Source: Brevibacterium permense
GTDB lineage: Bacteria; Actinomycetota; Actinomycetes; Actinomycetales; Brevibacteriaceae
DNA length: 64,000 nt
Assembly (NCBI RefSeq): GCF_025506275.1
Contig: NZ_QYCP01000001.1
Span: 186,001 to 250,000, forward strand
Reading direction: 5' to 3'
Part shown: positions 25,449-35,123 of the stretch, piece by piece
Numbering within the stretch: position 1 is the first letter of the stretch
How the letters are laid out: each line of letters begins with the position of its first letter
Translations under genes and position numbers: made by a program
The notes under the pieces: generated by a model
What the model was told of the DNA's origin: nothing
The model's database searches: none
What the model saw: only the letters and a program-made list of their open reading frames with translations

Positions 25449-28136
25449 TCATGCCACTGAGACCTCTGGTCCCCTGGCCAGTCGGGCGATGAGTTCGGTG
25501 CGCGAGCCGACTTCGAGCTTGCGGTACACGGAGGTCAGTCTCAGCTCGACGGTGCGCAGGGAGACGAAGATCCGCGAAGCGATCTCCCGATTCTTCAGTC
25601 CTTCGCTCACCAGTCCGACCACTTCTCGCTCATCCGGACTCAGCGCATCCAAGAGGCTGTTGCGCGCAGGCTGTGCGGCCGCCTCGGCGGGTTCGCAGCG
25701 CGCTGCTGCGGCGAGGTGGTCGGATCCGACCTCCCGGAAGATGCCCGCTGCCAAGCGGGATCGCTCTGCAGCAGCTGCGGCGGCGCCCGATTCGGCCATC
25801 TTTCGGGCCATGACCAGCAGTGTCACTCCCTTCTCGAACTGGGAGTCTTCGGGCCGCCAGGAACCGAGCAGGCGTCCCATGGCTGCCACACCGGCGTCTG
25901 TCGGGAGCAGCAGAACCCGGGACCGCTCCAGGGCCAGATCGGCCCACCGCGACGGGGCCCTCTCGACCTTTCCGTGAAAGACCTGGACCAGCATTCCGGC
26001 GTGCTCGCGCCGACCGGTCGCCAGCAGCGCTTCGATGAGGTCCGGCTCGTACCGGATGATATTCGGATTGAGTTCATTCGATGCGAGTTCCTCACATCGA
26101 TGGAGATGGCGCACCGCCTCAGCCGGGAGTCCGACGCGAAGGAGATAGTTGCCTTGGAGCGCGTTGAGTTCGGCCAGCAGGCTGCGGTTCTGTGAGGCCA
26201 TCGCATGAGTGGTGAGCGCGGACTCCACGGCGTCCGCGTCGCTGGCACGTCCTTGTGCAAGAAGGCTCCAACACGTGAGAAGCAGGAGTCGGTCACGACG
26301 AATCGTCTGCTCGACGTCGACGCTCGGAGCGCACCTGTCGATGAGCCCTATCGCCAGTCCGATTTCGCCGCGCCGGATCGCGATCTCGGCGCGCATGCAC
26401 AGAGACTGGACCTCCCAGGCCTCTCCACGGCCTCCACCGTCGTCCAGGCAGTCCAGCGTCGCCAGAGCGGAATCGTAGTTCTCCGTCATCATGAGGCCCA
26501 GCGACAGCAGAAGCAGACCGATGGGATCGACGTCGTCGGCGGCGTCGAGGTTCTCGAATGCTTCGAGCGCACGCTCGTCGAGTCCGCGCCCGCATTCGAG
26601 CAGAATGCCGAGGGACACGGACATCTCGCGAGACGCCTTGTCGAAATGAGCGCCGAGGCTGCGCGCGGTTTCCAACAGCTCCTGGGCCTCGGCAGTCTCC
26701 CGTCGCAGGGCATGGCACAGACCGATGACCAGCTGCAGGTGGGCGACTTCCATGGGCGCCTCTGCGACCTCGCTCCTGCTCCATTGGTTGCGCAGACGCA
26801 GCGGAACCGACTGCTGGGAGAGGAACTCGGCCCAGATCCGCAGAGCCCGTGCTCGGAGCGAGTCCTTGACGGAGCCGCTGCGGGCGGAATGGTCGAGGTA
26901 GCGTAGGGCGAAGCTGATCTGCCCACGGTCCAGCAGCCGCTCGGCCAGGTCATTGAGAAATGAGGAGACTCCCTCGGTGTCCGGGCCCAGGGCCATCGCC
27001 CGCTCCGCGAATTCGACTCCTGCCCACACCATGTGCTCCCGGACAAGATGGCAGGCATCGTCGAGCAGGGTCAGCGGCGTCTCGTCAGCGGCGTCGAAGA
27101 AGGACCGGTGCCAATGATGCAGTTCCGGGTAGATTCCCCCGCAGCGCCCGGCCAGCAGCATGTGGCCGCTCAGACGGGCCTCGGCGCTCGACTGCCCGTG
27201 CCTGATGGCACGAATCAGCTCCTGCGAACAGCGGCTGTATGCTCCGTCTCTTTCGACGATGCCGCGGGATTCCAGCTCCGCAAACCATTCCACGCTGTCG
27301 TGAGAGTCTCCGAGAGCTGCGGGCCGAGGAGACAGTGGGGCCAGGCACATCAGGCTCAGGAGCTCGTTCGCGTCGGCGCTGAGACCGACCGTCCCGGTTC
27401 TGACCATGTCCTCGGCATTCGGCCCGACCCGCAGGGGCAGGTCGAGTGCCTGATCCCCTTCCATCTGGTTCCGCGGCAGACGCTCGATCACTCCGTACAG
27501 CGCGGAGGGACGGCCCGACGCGGTGCGGACGACCGTCGCGGCGACTCCAGGGGCTATCCGACCGCCCGTCAGGCTGTCCGCCAGATCAGCCATCCGTCGA
27601 TCGCTGACGCGCTTGAGTTCCACGCTCGGGACTCCGGCGAGCAGGCTGCTCGGGTTGAGCTCGCCGGTCGAGACCGCGAACCTCAGTCGACTTCCTGCGA
27701 TGCGACGAAGAAGATGACTCAGCACCAATTGTGACGATCGGTCCATGAAATCGGCATCGGGCACGATCGCCAGGGTCGTGTGCTTCAGATCCAGACTGGC
27801 GATCCGACGGGTGACCTCGTCGGCGATGTCCAGTGCGGTTGCCGTGTCCGCACCGGAGTCCGGTCTCGGTCGGCTGTCGAGTAAGACGGATCCGAAGCTC
27901 TTCGGCTCCAGCGCTCTCAGTGCCGAGAAGATGATCTCCAACCCGGAATAGGGCCTCGCGTCCTCAGCCTGCCCGATCGGAACCCTGATGACGGGCCCAT
28001 CGGCATCGGCCTCCAGTGCCGACAGCATCTCATCGCCGCCCATTCCCGGCGGGCCGATAACAGCGACCGCGCTGTGCCTTGCCAACAGGGTGCGCATCTG
28101 ATCGAGCTCGGTGTCACGGATCTGCATCGTCATCAT
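25449..28136 (-). CDS. large LuxR-family regulator with degenerate P-loop (LuxR-2)
   Basis: 895 residues, MalT/LAL-like: N-terminal ATPase-like module, long helical repeat region, and a C-terminal helix-turn-helix (LSPDEREVVGLVSEGLKNREI, VSLRTVELRLTSVYRKLEV). The Walker A position reads GPPGMGGDE (28-36): the Lys and the Ser/Thr that bind ATP phosphates are Gly and Asp. The nucleotide switch is therefore probably lost. It lies alone between the sugar transferase and decarboxylase genes; its upstream region carries the element shared with the dehydratase operon. Confidence 0.85.
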   Translation of the reverse strand: MMTMQIRDTELDQMRTLLARHSAVAVIGPPGMGGDEMLSALEADADGPVIRVPIGQAEDARPYSGLEIIFSALRALEPKSFGSVLLDSRPRPDSGADTATALDIADEVTRRIASLDLKHTTLAIVPDADFMDRSSQLVLSHLLRRIAGSRLRFAVSTGELNPSSLLAGVPSVELKRVSDRRMADLADSLTGGRIAPGVAATVVRTASGRPSALYGVIERLPRNQMEGDQALDLPLRVGPNAEDMVRTGTVGLSADANELLSLMCLAPLSPRPAALGDSHDSVEWFAELESRGIVERDGAYSRCSQELIRAIRHGQSSAEARLSGHMLLAGRCGGIYPELHHWHRSFFDAADETPLTLLDDACHLVREHMVWAGVEFAERAMALGPDTEGVSSFLNDLAERLLDRGQISFALRYLDHSARSGSVKDSLRARALRIWAEFLSQQSVPLRLRNQWSRSEVAEAPMEVAHLQLVIGLCHALRRETAEAQELLETARSLGAHFDKASREMSVSLGILLECGRGLDERALEAFENLDAADDVDPIGLLLLSLGLMMTENYDSALATLDCLDDGGGRGEAWEVQSLCMRAEIAIRRGEIGLAIGLIDRCAPSVDVEQTIRRDRLLLLTCWSLLAQGRASDADAVESALTTHAMASQNRSLLAELNALQGNYLLRVGLPAEAVRHLHRCEELASNELNPNIIRYEPDLIEALLATGRREHAGMLVQVFHGKVERAPSRWADLALERSRVLLLPTDAGVAAMGRLLGSWRPEDSQFEKGVTLLVMARKMAESGAAAAAAERSRLAAGIFREVGSDHLAAAARCEPAEAAAQPARNSLLDALSPDEREVVGLVSEGLKNREIASRIFVSLRTVELRLTSVYRKLEVGSRTELIARLARGPEVSVA

Positions 28137-28251
28137 GAGCTCCGCTTCGTGCCTGTGTCTGCGTCGCCGTGTGATCGCGCACGCAGAGTCGTTGCTGTGT
28201 CCATGACCTCATGATCGTGCCGTGACCGAGCCGTGGACAGGTGGTCATGCC

Positions 28252-28320
28252 CGGACATGTTCGAGTCAGTACTCAGTCATGATCGGGACAGCACTGGCGC
28301 AGGTACTCAGTCTTACTCAG
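28252..28320. promoter_or_regulatory. candidate regulatory element upstream of LuxR-2
   Basis: Second copy of the 46-bp element (28252-28297) followed by TACTCAG at 28304-28310 and again at 28314-28320. It starts 115 bp upstream of the LuxR-2 ATG and lies between that gene and the end of the decarboxylase gene. See 14489-14548 for the comparison. Confidence 0.55.
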
Positions 28321-28372
28321 ATGTCGGCACGGACGGTCGTGCACCCGTGAGTGAGACCGCTCAGCGCGGCGA

Positions 28373-29641
28373 TCAGCTCGCCGCGATCGCCGACGATCCG
28401 GCCGAGGACGTCGCCGGGTCGTCCGTCCAACCATTGGACCGCAGGTAGTCCTCGACCTCGCCGCGAGGCCGGATGAGCGAAAGCAGCCCGTCATCGTGTC
28501 GAAGGTAGACGGCGGGAGGGTATTCGATGAAAGAGGACCGGTAGGCCATCGTGTAGGCCCCGACCTTGCGGAAGACGATGCGATCGCCTTCGCACAGGGT
28601 CGGATGGTCGTTGAGCACCAGAAGCCGATCGTCCTCCATGCAGGTGAAGCCGGCGATCACCTGCTCCGGATGGGTCTGCTGCGCTGCCGCCTCGGCGCGG
28701 ATGTCGAACGGGGTGGTCTTGCGGAAGAGCGGATCGAGGTCGACCCTGCTCGTGTCGGTGATGACGAAGCGCTGCCGCCCGATGTCTTTGACGTCGAGCA
28801 CCTGCGCGTGGAGTTCGACTGGAGCGGCGATCACCGACCCTCCCGGCTCGATGACCAACTGGGTCCGCCGGGGATCGACGACATCAGTGAGGGTCGAACG
28901 GATGCCTGAGATGTACTCGTCAAAGCGTGCGGCGTCATTCAGACTGCCGAAGAATCCTCCGCCGATGTCGAGCCAGTCCAGCTCGAGGCCGAGAGTCGAG
29001 ATGATCTCGGACGCGACTGCGGCGGATGCCTGAAAGACCTTCGGACTGCTCGTCCGGGAGTTGCGGTGCATGTGGAGCCCGGCCACCTTCGCGCCGGCCG
29101 TGGTCAGTTCGGCGATGGCCTCACCGAGGCTGCCGTTGCCGAAATCGAATCCGAAGCGACTCGACTGATCGCCCACGGTGCTCTCCCCGGGGCACAGCCG
29201 CTCGAGGTCCCAATTGACGCGCAGCCCCACCCGGACGTCCAGATCGGGTTTCTCCCTGGCCAGTTCCGCCGCCCACCTGACCTCTCTGCCGGAGTCCAGA
29301 TTCGTCAGTGTGCCGTCGGCCAACGCACTCCGCAGAAGCGCACGGCTCTTGACCGGACCGTTGTACACGATTCGTTCCGGGGCGAAGCCGAGGGCACGTG
29401 CCAGTCCGTATTCGGTATCGGAGACGACCTCTGCCCGGATTCCTCTCTGCTTCATGTAGCTCAGCAGCCACGGGAGTGAATTGGTCTTCACGGAGTAGGA
29501 CATGACGGAATTCGGCCAATGCCTCGACAATGCCGTATGGAATCGACTCACCAGGGTTCCGAGCGTCGCCTCATCGATGACGAACGCAGGCGTCGGCGGG
29601 TCAGTGATCGGTGGTTCGTCCGAGGAATCCATGGCTGCCAT
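28373..29641 (-). CDS. type III PLP-dependent decarboxylase (DAP/ornithine decarboxylase-like)
   Basis: 422 residues, alanine-racemase-type barrel. MSYSVKTNSLPWLL carries the PLP lysine (about Lys52); LDIGGGFFG is the phosphate-binding glycine loop; EPGGSVIA replaces the usual EPGR; FTCMEDDRL corresponds to the catalytic Cys-x-(E/S)-x-D segment. HMHRNSRTSSP stands where DAP decarboxylases have H-x-GS. It should decarboxylate a basic amino acid, but the substrate is not clear from the motifs. It follows the ATP-grasp gene by 7 bp on the same strand, so the two probably act on one substrate. Confidence 0.82.
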   Translation of the reverse strand: MAAMDSSDEPPITDPPTPAFVIDEATLGTLVSRFHTALSRHWPNSVMSYSVKTNSLPWLLSYMKQRGIRAEVVSDTEYGLARALGFAPERIVYNGPVKSRALLRSALADGTLTNLDSGREVRWAAELAREKPDLDVRVGLRVNWDLERLCPGESTVGDQSSRFGFDFGNGSLGEAIAELTTAGAKVAGLHMHRNSRTSSPKVFQASAAVASEIISTLGLELDWLDIGGGFFGSLNDAARFDEYISGIRSTLTDVVDPRRTQLVIEPGGSVIAAPVELHAQVLDVKDIGRQRFVITDTSRVDLDPLFRKTTPFDIRAEAAAQQTHPEQVIAGFTCMEDDRLLVLNDHPTLCEGDRIVFRKVGAYTMAYRSSFIEYPPAVYLRHDDGLLSLIRPRGEVEDYLRSNGWTDDPATSSAGSSAIAAS

Positions 29642-29648
29642 ACCTTGC

Positions 29649-30731
29649 CTATGCGACGTTGACGGCGGACCTCGCCGAATCGTTACTTCTCTGGCCGCGA
29701 GCGGTCACACGCGTCTCCTGATATTTGGCGGCGACGACTCCGTATTCGTAGTCACGCCACGTGTCATCGATCCTGAGTCCGAAGATCTGGCTCAGGTAGT
29801 AGAGAGGGACATCGGCCCCGGCGAGGTGCACGAATGGGTAGCCGCCTCCGAACCGGGGGTTGATGTCGATCACCGAGGCTGTGCCGGCATCGTCGAGGAA
29901 GATATCGAGGTCGATGAGTCCGGACATCTCTGCGGCGCGAGCGATCTTGCCCGCGACGTCGCGGAAGAGTTCGGGGTCGACGGTCACGGCTTTGTCGGTC
30001 TCCCCTGCGCGCATCCGCAGCTTGCGTCGCGCGAATACCCCGGACAGGACCCCTTCGTCCACGAGGCTCGAGACGATGTCCACCCCGTATTCGCGTCCCG
30101 GCGCCCGCGGTTGGACGATGACTTCGTCGAGGACGTCCGTGCAGTCTGCCCGGCGCCTGACGGTCTTCGCGGAACTGATGACGGCTTCTTCGAGCCGATT
30201 CGCGGTGACAAGAGCCAACCCGGATGAGCGAGAGCCGAATCGATGTTTGACCACGAACTCGTCAGAGGAGGCCGCTGTGTCCAGGAGACGGTCGAGTTCA
30301 CTTCCCGTCACTGTCCTCGGAGTCCTCACACCGATGTCGTCGAGCATGCGCGACATGTGGAGCTTGTCCGCGCAGCCCTTCTGCCAGGCGGGCGAGACCC
30401 CGGGAACGACGATGCCCCTCCCACGCAGACCGATGGCGATATTCGTGTCCACGTGCAGATGCATGAGCTCGTAGTCGTTCGCGGACAGGAGGAGCCTCGG
30501 CTCGAATTCATCGACGAGCCGCAGGAGCTCATCGGCGTAGGACGGATCGGTGTAGGGCGGCAGCAGACGCATCTCATCGCCATAGGATGAGGCAGCGCTG
30601 GTGGGATCGTTCTCGGCGATGATGATCCGACTGTTGAGACCGAGGGTCTCGATCGCCGTCCGAAACCAGTCGATGAGGTAGAGCCGTCGCCCCGCGGAGC
30701 CGATCACGATCGGCGCATCTTCAGCTCTCAA
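29649..30731 (-). CDS. ATP-grasp ligase
   Basis: 360 residues from TTG 30731, with GGGAGAG five bases upstream; the in-frame start at 31010 adds 93 residues of non-coding character. N-terminal IVIGSAGRRLYLIDWF resembles carbamoyl-phosphate-synthase-like ATP-grasp proteins. FVVKHRFGSRSSGL is the ATP-binding lysine region, EVIVQPRAPGREYGVDIV the central strand, and VIDINPRFGGGYP the metal-binding motif. ATP-grasp enzymes join a carboxylate to an amine. With the decarboxylase gene 7 bp downstream and polysaccharide genes around, an amide decoration of the polymer is possible but unproven. Confidence 0.82.
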   Translation of the reverse strand: MRAEDAPIVIGSAGRRLYLIDWFRTAIETLGLNSRIIIAENDPTSAASSYGDEMRLLPPYTDPSYADELLRLVDEFEPRLLLSANDYELMHLHVDTNIAIGLRGRGIVVPGVSPAWQKGCADKLHMSRMLDDIGVRTPRTVTGSELDRLLDTAASSDEFVVKHRFGSRSSGLALVTANRLEEAVISSAKTVRRRADCTDVLDEVIVQPRAPGREYGVDIVSSLVDEGVLSGVFARRKLRMRAGETDKAVTVDPELFRDVAGKIARAAEMSGLIDLDIFLDDAGTASVIDINPRFGGGYPFVHLAGADVPLYYLSQIFGLRIDDTWRDYEYGVVAAKYQETRVTARGQRSNDSARSAVNVA

Positions 30732-30954
30732 TGATCTCTCCCGACCTTCCGGACTCCTGGTCTCGACATTCGAAGTGTAGGTTCCCGATGTCTTTTCACA
30801 ATAGCTGTGCGGCAGCTGTCCGCTGTCCGGTTGCAGGGATCTTTGCGGTTTACCGAAAGCACTGCGCGAAGGCGCCTCCGGGCCCGGTCGCCATTCGGAA
30901 AAGCTTCTGCACGGCCTTGACGCCAGAAGTGGTCCTCGCGTCGATCGGCAGGAT

Positions 30955-32214
30955 TCAGTCGACCACGGTGAATTCGGGCGCCGCGTATTCGCCGTTCTGA
31001 ATCGCTTCACTGGGTCCGTAGAGACGCAGAATCAGATAGGTGTCCTTCTCGGGAATCGGGAGGAAATTCGGGTCTTCTCCGTCATACTCGACCTCAGACC
31101 CGAGGAGGAGAGAGAAAGTGCCGTCTTCGTTGCGGGTCATCGTACGATCCCCGCGAGAATGCCGATTCAGTGAGTTGTGTTCCATCAGCCTGCTGTCCAA
31201 ACCGTATGCAGTGAACGACCAGAACTCCGTGACGTCGGGCGCATCGAACGTTGCGCGATAGCATTTTCCGCCGGAACCGTTCAAAGGCAGACCATCGGAT
31301 CCCACCTCGATCTTCACGTAGACCGACTCCACCGGCGGAAGACCCCATTGACCGATCAGCGTTCCCACAGCGAAGAGATCCCGCGGTCCCGAACCGAGTT
31401 CCTCCCGCGTTCCCAGGACTTGCTTCGAGTTGGTGAGAGTCGGCGCCAACTCTTTGAGGTGAGCCAGACCAAGCTCTTCCCCGCGGACCGCAGCAGCACG
31501 CTGTTCTTCAGTGAAATCGGCCCTCCCCGCCTCAAGACCCAACGCAGTGAATCGCGTCAGCCATTCCGCGTCAGCCCGAGCCATACTCCCATCGGCGAGG
31601 ACGAAGTTCACGCGCTCCAACCAGGTCGAGCTCTCCGGGTCCGGAAAACGGCGCTCCTCCGGCGGCGGTGATGCCTCGCCCAAGTAGACCGAGAGGGTCT
31701 CAAGCGTCCATTCGTCCATCAAGGAGCGAGCAACGCCGAGGTCCGGACCACCAACCGTCATTATTCGGCCCATCACCTTGATGAGGTGGGAATCAGACCG
31801 GACGACCTCGTCGACGCTGTCTGGAATCGCACCGTCCCAATCGGATGCGGCGAAAAGGAAGGTTCCCCCTTTTGTCTTGCGGACCCGGGAACCGATCATA
31901 GCGTTCGTGTAGTGGCCGAGATCCATCGTGTGGAGGATCCAATAGCGCCCCTCGTCGAAGTCGGGCACCGTAACCACCACTGGTTCCGCCGCAACGTCGA
32001 ACCACCCCTGCAGATGCAATGTGTCGTTATTGATGGTGGGATGTGCCGTGTATGTGTCGTCGGCAAGATCGCGAAGTTTCTGGAACTCGTTGAACGGTCG
32101 TCCTGGTTCGATCGTCGTCTCGTACAAGAACGAGTACGCCTTGTCGATGGAATAGGCATAGATGTAGGCGTCGCGCGCCAATGCATCAGATATAGTCACG
32201 GCAGAATTCCCCAT
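30955..32214 (-). CDS. DUF1254/DUF1214 domain protein
   Basis: 419 residues. The N-terminal part (AYIYAYSIDKAYSFLYETT through DTLHLQGWFDVAAEPVVVTVPDFDEGRYW) is DUF1254; the C-terminal part (ATFDAPDVTEFWSFTAYGLDSRLMEHNSLNRHS) is DUF1214. No signal peptide is evident. The family is widespread but its biochemical role is not established. It is monocistronic, 223 bp upstream of the ATP-grasp gene. Its relation to the polysaccharide genes is unclear, and it may be a passenger in this accessory region. Confidence 0.85.
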   Translation of the reverse strand: MGNSAVTISDALARDAYIYAYSIDKAYSFLYETTIEPGRPFNEFQKLRDLADDTYTAHPTINNDTLHLQGWFDVAAEPVVVTVPDFDEGRYWILHTMDLGHYTNAMIGSRVRKTKGGTFLFAASDWDGAIPDSVDEVVRSDSHLIKVMGRIMTVGGPDLGVARSLMDEWTLETLSVYLGEASPPPEERRFPDPESSTWLERVNFVLADGSMARADAEWLTRFTALGLEAGRADFTEEQRAAAVRGEELGLAHLKELAPTLTNSKQVLGTREELGSGPRDLFAVGTLIGQWGLPPVESVYVKIEVGSDGLPLNGSGGKCYRATFDAPDVTEFWSFTAYGLDSRLMEHNSLNRHSRGDRTMTRNEDGTFSLLLGSEVEYDGEDPNFLPIPEKDTYLILRLYGPSEAIQNGEYAAPEFTVVD

Positions 32215-32441
32215 CTCTCGTCATATCCTTCAGCTTACGCATACTGCCCCTCGAGTTCGATCGCTTGCCAGAGGGAAGTCGCCTCAGCGTCAGATCTCAA
32301 CGAATCCGAACCCTGTCGTGGAATCCAGATCGGATCCGGACGTCGAGATCCACCAGCTGCGGGCCGGTTGTGGTCGTGCCGCCGCGTTCCATGCCTGTCG
32401 GACGGCGGCCGCTTCACTGCGCCGTGCGCCGGAACGCACGC

Positions 32442-35123
32442 TCAGATGCTGTCGGTCTTCTGCTTTGCTCGACCTGCGATCTCGATATTCAGCCTCGCAA
32501 ATGCCTCGGCGACCTGGTCTCGGCGAGTGATTCCCAGTTTTCGGTAGAGGCGGTAAGCATGCCCCTCCACGGTGCGGACGGCAGCTCCGAGCTGCTCCGC
32601 GATCTCCGCGTTCGATCGGCCCTTGACCAGAAGTCCGCAGATCTCCCGTTCCCGTTCCGTCAGTTCAATCGGCAGCTCGGAGGAGACAACCGTCGACGGC
32701 AGGTTGCCTCGATGCTTGAGGCGGTCCTTCGCCAGCTGCACACATCGTGCGGCAACGTCCGGTGCCGCTGATCGCTGCGCCTCGGCGATCTTCAGCAGGC
32801 TCGCCGAGTCCTTCTCCCGCAGAGCCGATCCCACTGCTCCCAAGAATCGGAATGTCTGTCCCTCCCCCGCCGCGGCGAGTCGACACATCGCGTCCGAATC
32901 GGCGTCACCGAAGTGGCGGAAGAGCAGGCAGCGGATCTCCGCGGCCAAACCGAATGATTCTTCCCTCTCCGCGTCCTCGAGCATCCGGTTCAGCTCCCTC
33001 TCGGCTTCCGAATCGGAGTTGCGCAGCCGACGGGAGATGAGGGCATGCGCGACCGCTCGCCTGTACTCCATCTGGAAACTGGAACGGACGAGGCGAACGA
33101 AGCGAATATCGAACTCTTCGGCCATCTGCGACTCTCCGCTGAGCGTGGCAAGGTACTGGGCAAGACCCAGTGCCGCTGCGAGGGCAGACGACTGGTTCCA
33201 ATAGTCCAGCGCCTCGACACCCGCTCGAGCGAACCGCAGGGCCGAGTCGATCTCTCCTTCACGGAGCAGAATCTCTGCTTCCATGATGTCACTGACGCCG
33301 CTGCGGGCTGCGAGCTGAGCGATGTCGTTCGTTCGCGGCACCTGCAGCGACCGTCGAGCCGCAGCGAGGTCTCCCTGTTCCATCCGAGTGCGAGCGTCGA
33401 GCAATCTCAGGATCATGCTTCCCATGCCCAACGAACGGAGCTCGCGCTTGACGAAGTTGAGGATCTCAAGAGCTTTTCCGGGTCGTCCCTTCTCCAGTTC
33501 GAAGGAGCCGCAGACCAATCCTGCGGCCATTCGGTACATATCGGGAAGCGATTCGTCGAGAGCATGAGTGCGCAGCAGATCGCCGTCGGGACGTCGAGAC
33601 AGAGCACCCTCGTCATGGTGGCCGCCGGCGCCGACGACGGACAGAATCGTCTGGAGCAGATCTTTGGCCGAGTCGACGCTGAGACCATCGGCTGCAAACC
33701 ATTTCGCTGCCTGACTGTGCTCCTCGGAATGAGCGGAGCAGGTGCTGACGGCGCAGCACTCGCTGTCGTCGTCGGCCATTCTGTCGAGTGCGTCGAGGAA
33801 GGACGTCGCCTCGAGTGCCGCGGATCGATACGCGGTCTGACGGTTTCCCCAGACCACGGCAGCCGCGATCACCAGTCCTGGACAGCACGCTTTGTGCAGG
33901 CAATGCGCAAGCAGGTCGAGCCCGAGTTCGAGCTGACCGACGTTGCAGTAGAGATACGCGAGCTCGAAGAGTTCCGCGGCATTCAGGTTGCCCGTGGGAA
34001 GATCGGCCATGATCCGCAGGGCGCGATGCCACTCGGTCGCTTCGATGGCGATCATCGCGGCATCGATGATCTGCCGGTCATCGAGGTCGATCCCGCAGCC
34101 CAATGCCCATTCCGTCCGCAGCATCCGAGATCTGTCGCTCGGCTTGTCCGGATAGTCCCGGACGATGGCGAACCATTTTCGGCTGCGGCCGATGGGAATG
34201 CTCACCCGAATCGTCTCGGACGCGTGGTGCTCGCGCGCGACATAGACACGGCTGGCAGCACCGACGATCCGCAGGACATCGAGGTCGACCAGCCGATCTG
34301 CCGCCGCTCCGAGCCCGAGGGAGAGCATGAGTTCGATGTCGATCTCGCCTGCCATGACCACAAGCTCGAGCGCGGTCCGCTCTTCGTCCGAGTACTCCTC
34401 CAGATCGATTCGGGCGAAATCACGCGCCCGAACGTCGAAGTCCGTGTCGAGTCCATCGAGGATGACGACGCCGTTTCGCAGTAGCAGTCGGTTCTTCCGC
34501 TTGCAGTAGCCGAGGAGTTCGAACAGTTTGCCGGGATTGCGTCCCGAGTGGAAATCGACGATGTCCAATACCGCTTGGGCCGCTATTCCTCCGAAGCTGT
34601 ATTCGACCGCAGTGCGCAGATCCCTCTGCGTCAGCTGGCCGAGAGTGATCTGTGCCATGGCCTGTTCGTCGACGAGTTCGGCGAAGGGCCAGGAATTTCT
34701 GACAGCTGGCTGACGAGTCATCGCCACGATCCGAATCGTTCCCGTGGACGCCAGCTGCGTCAGCAGGCGCAGACTGCGCGCATCGAGATGGTGAGCGTTA
34801 TCGACGAACACCGTCGGAGTCTGAGCACCTCCGGTCAGCGCTTCGATCACTCGCTTGGGCAGACCGACCGGATCATCGAGATCGACGATCATTGCGAAGA
34901 CGCCGAAGGGCGCCGCGCTCAGCACTCGATCGCCACGCAGCCAAGTCTCCTGTCCGCCGCGTCGCCGATGGATCTCCCTCGCCAGACGTGACTTGCCCAT
35001 TCCGACATCACCGCCGATGAGAATGCCGGCAACGGATGAGTCGGTCAACGACTGTTCGATAGCTCGCAGCTCGGCCTCCCGGCCCAGAAGTGGGGGGCGG
35101 TGCAGATTCACCTGACCGGTCAT
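32442..35123 (-). CDS. large LuxR-family regulator with intact ATPase (LuxR-3)
   Basis: About 893 residues from ATG 35123 (MTGQVNLHRPPLLGRE), which overlaps the LuxR-4 stop by 4 bp; upstream in-frame starts lie inside LuxR-4. N-terminal STAND-type ATPase with Walker A GGDVGMGKSR and a Walker B-like PTVFVDNAHHLDARSL. The C-terminal helix-turn-helix is LTEREREICGLLVKGRSNAEI with TVEGHAYRLYRKLGI. The central part is helical, TPR-like. Forms a two-gene operon with LuxR-4, so the two may act as a pair. Confidence 0.87.
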   Translation of the reverse strand: MTGQVNLHRPPLLGREAELRAIEQSLTDSSVAGILIGGDVGMGKSRLAREIHRRRGGQETWLRGDRVLSAAPFGVFAMIVDLDDPVGLPKRVIEALTGGAQTPTVFVDNAHHLDARSLRLLTQLASTGTIRIVAMTRQPAVRNSWPFAELVDEQAMAQITLGQLTQRDLRTAVEYSFGGIAAQAVLDIVDFHSGRNPGKLFELLGYCKRKNRLLLRNGVVILDGLDTDFDVRARDFARIDLEEYSDEERTALELVVMAGEIDIELMLSLGLGAAADRLVDLDVLRIVGAASRVYVAREHHASETIRVSIPIGRSRKWFAIVRDYPDKPSDRSRMLRTEWALGCGIDLDDRQIIDAAMIAIEATEWHRALRIMADLPTGNLNAAELFELAYLYCNVGQLELGLDLLAHCLHKACCPGLVIAAAVVWGNRQTAYRSAALEATSFLDALDRMADDDSECCAVSTCSAHSEEHSQAAKWFAADGLSVDSAKDLLQTILSVVGAGGHHDEGALSRRPDGDLLRTHALDESLPDMYRMAAGLVCGSFELEKGRPGKALEILNFVKRELRSLGMGSMILRLLDARTRMEQGDLAAARRSLQVPRTNDIAQLAARSGVSDIMEAEILLREGEIDSALRFARAGVEALDYWNQSSALAAALGLAQYLATLSGESQMAEEFDIRFVRLVRSSFQMEYRRAVAHALISRRLRNSDSEAERELNRMLEDAEREESFGLAAEIRCLLFRHFGDADSDAMCRLAAAGEGQTFRFLGAVGSALREKDSASLLKIAEAQRSAAPDVAARCVQLAKDRLKHRGNLPSTVVSSELPIELTEREREICGLLVKGRSNAEIAEQLGAAVRTVEGHAYRLYRKLGITRRDQVAEAFARLNIEIAGRAKQKTDSI

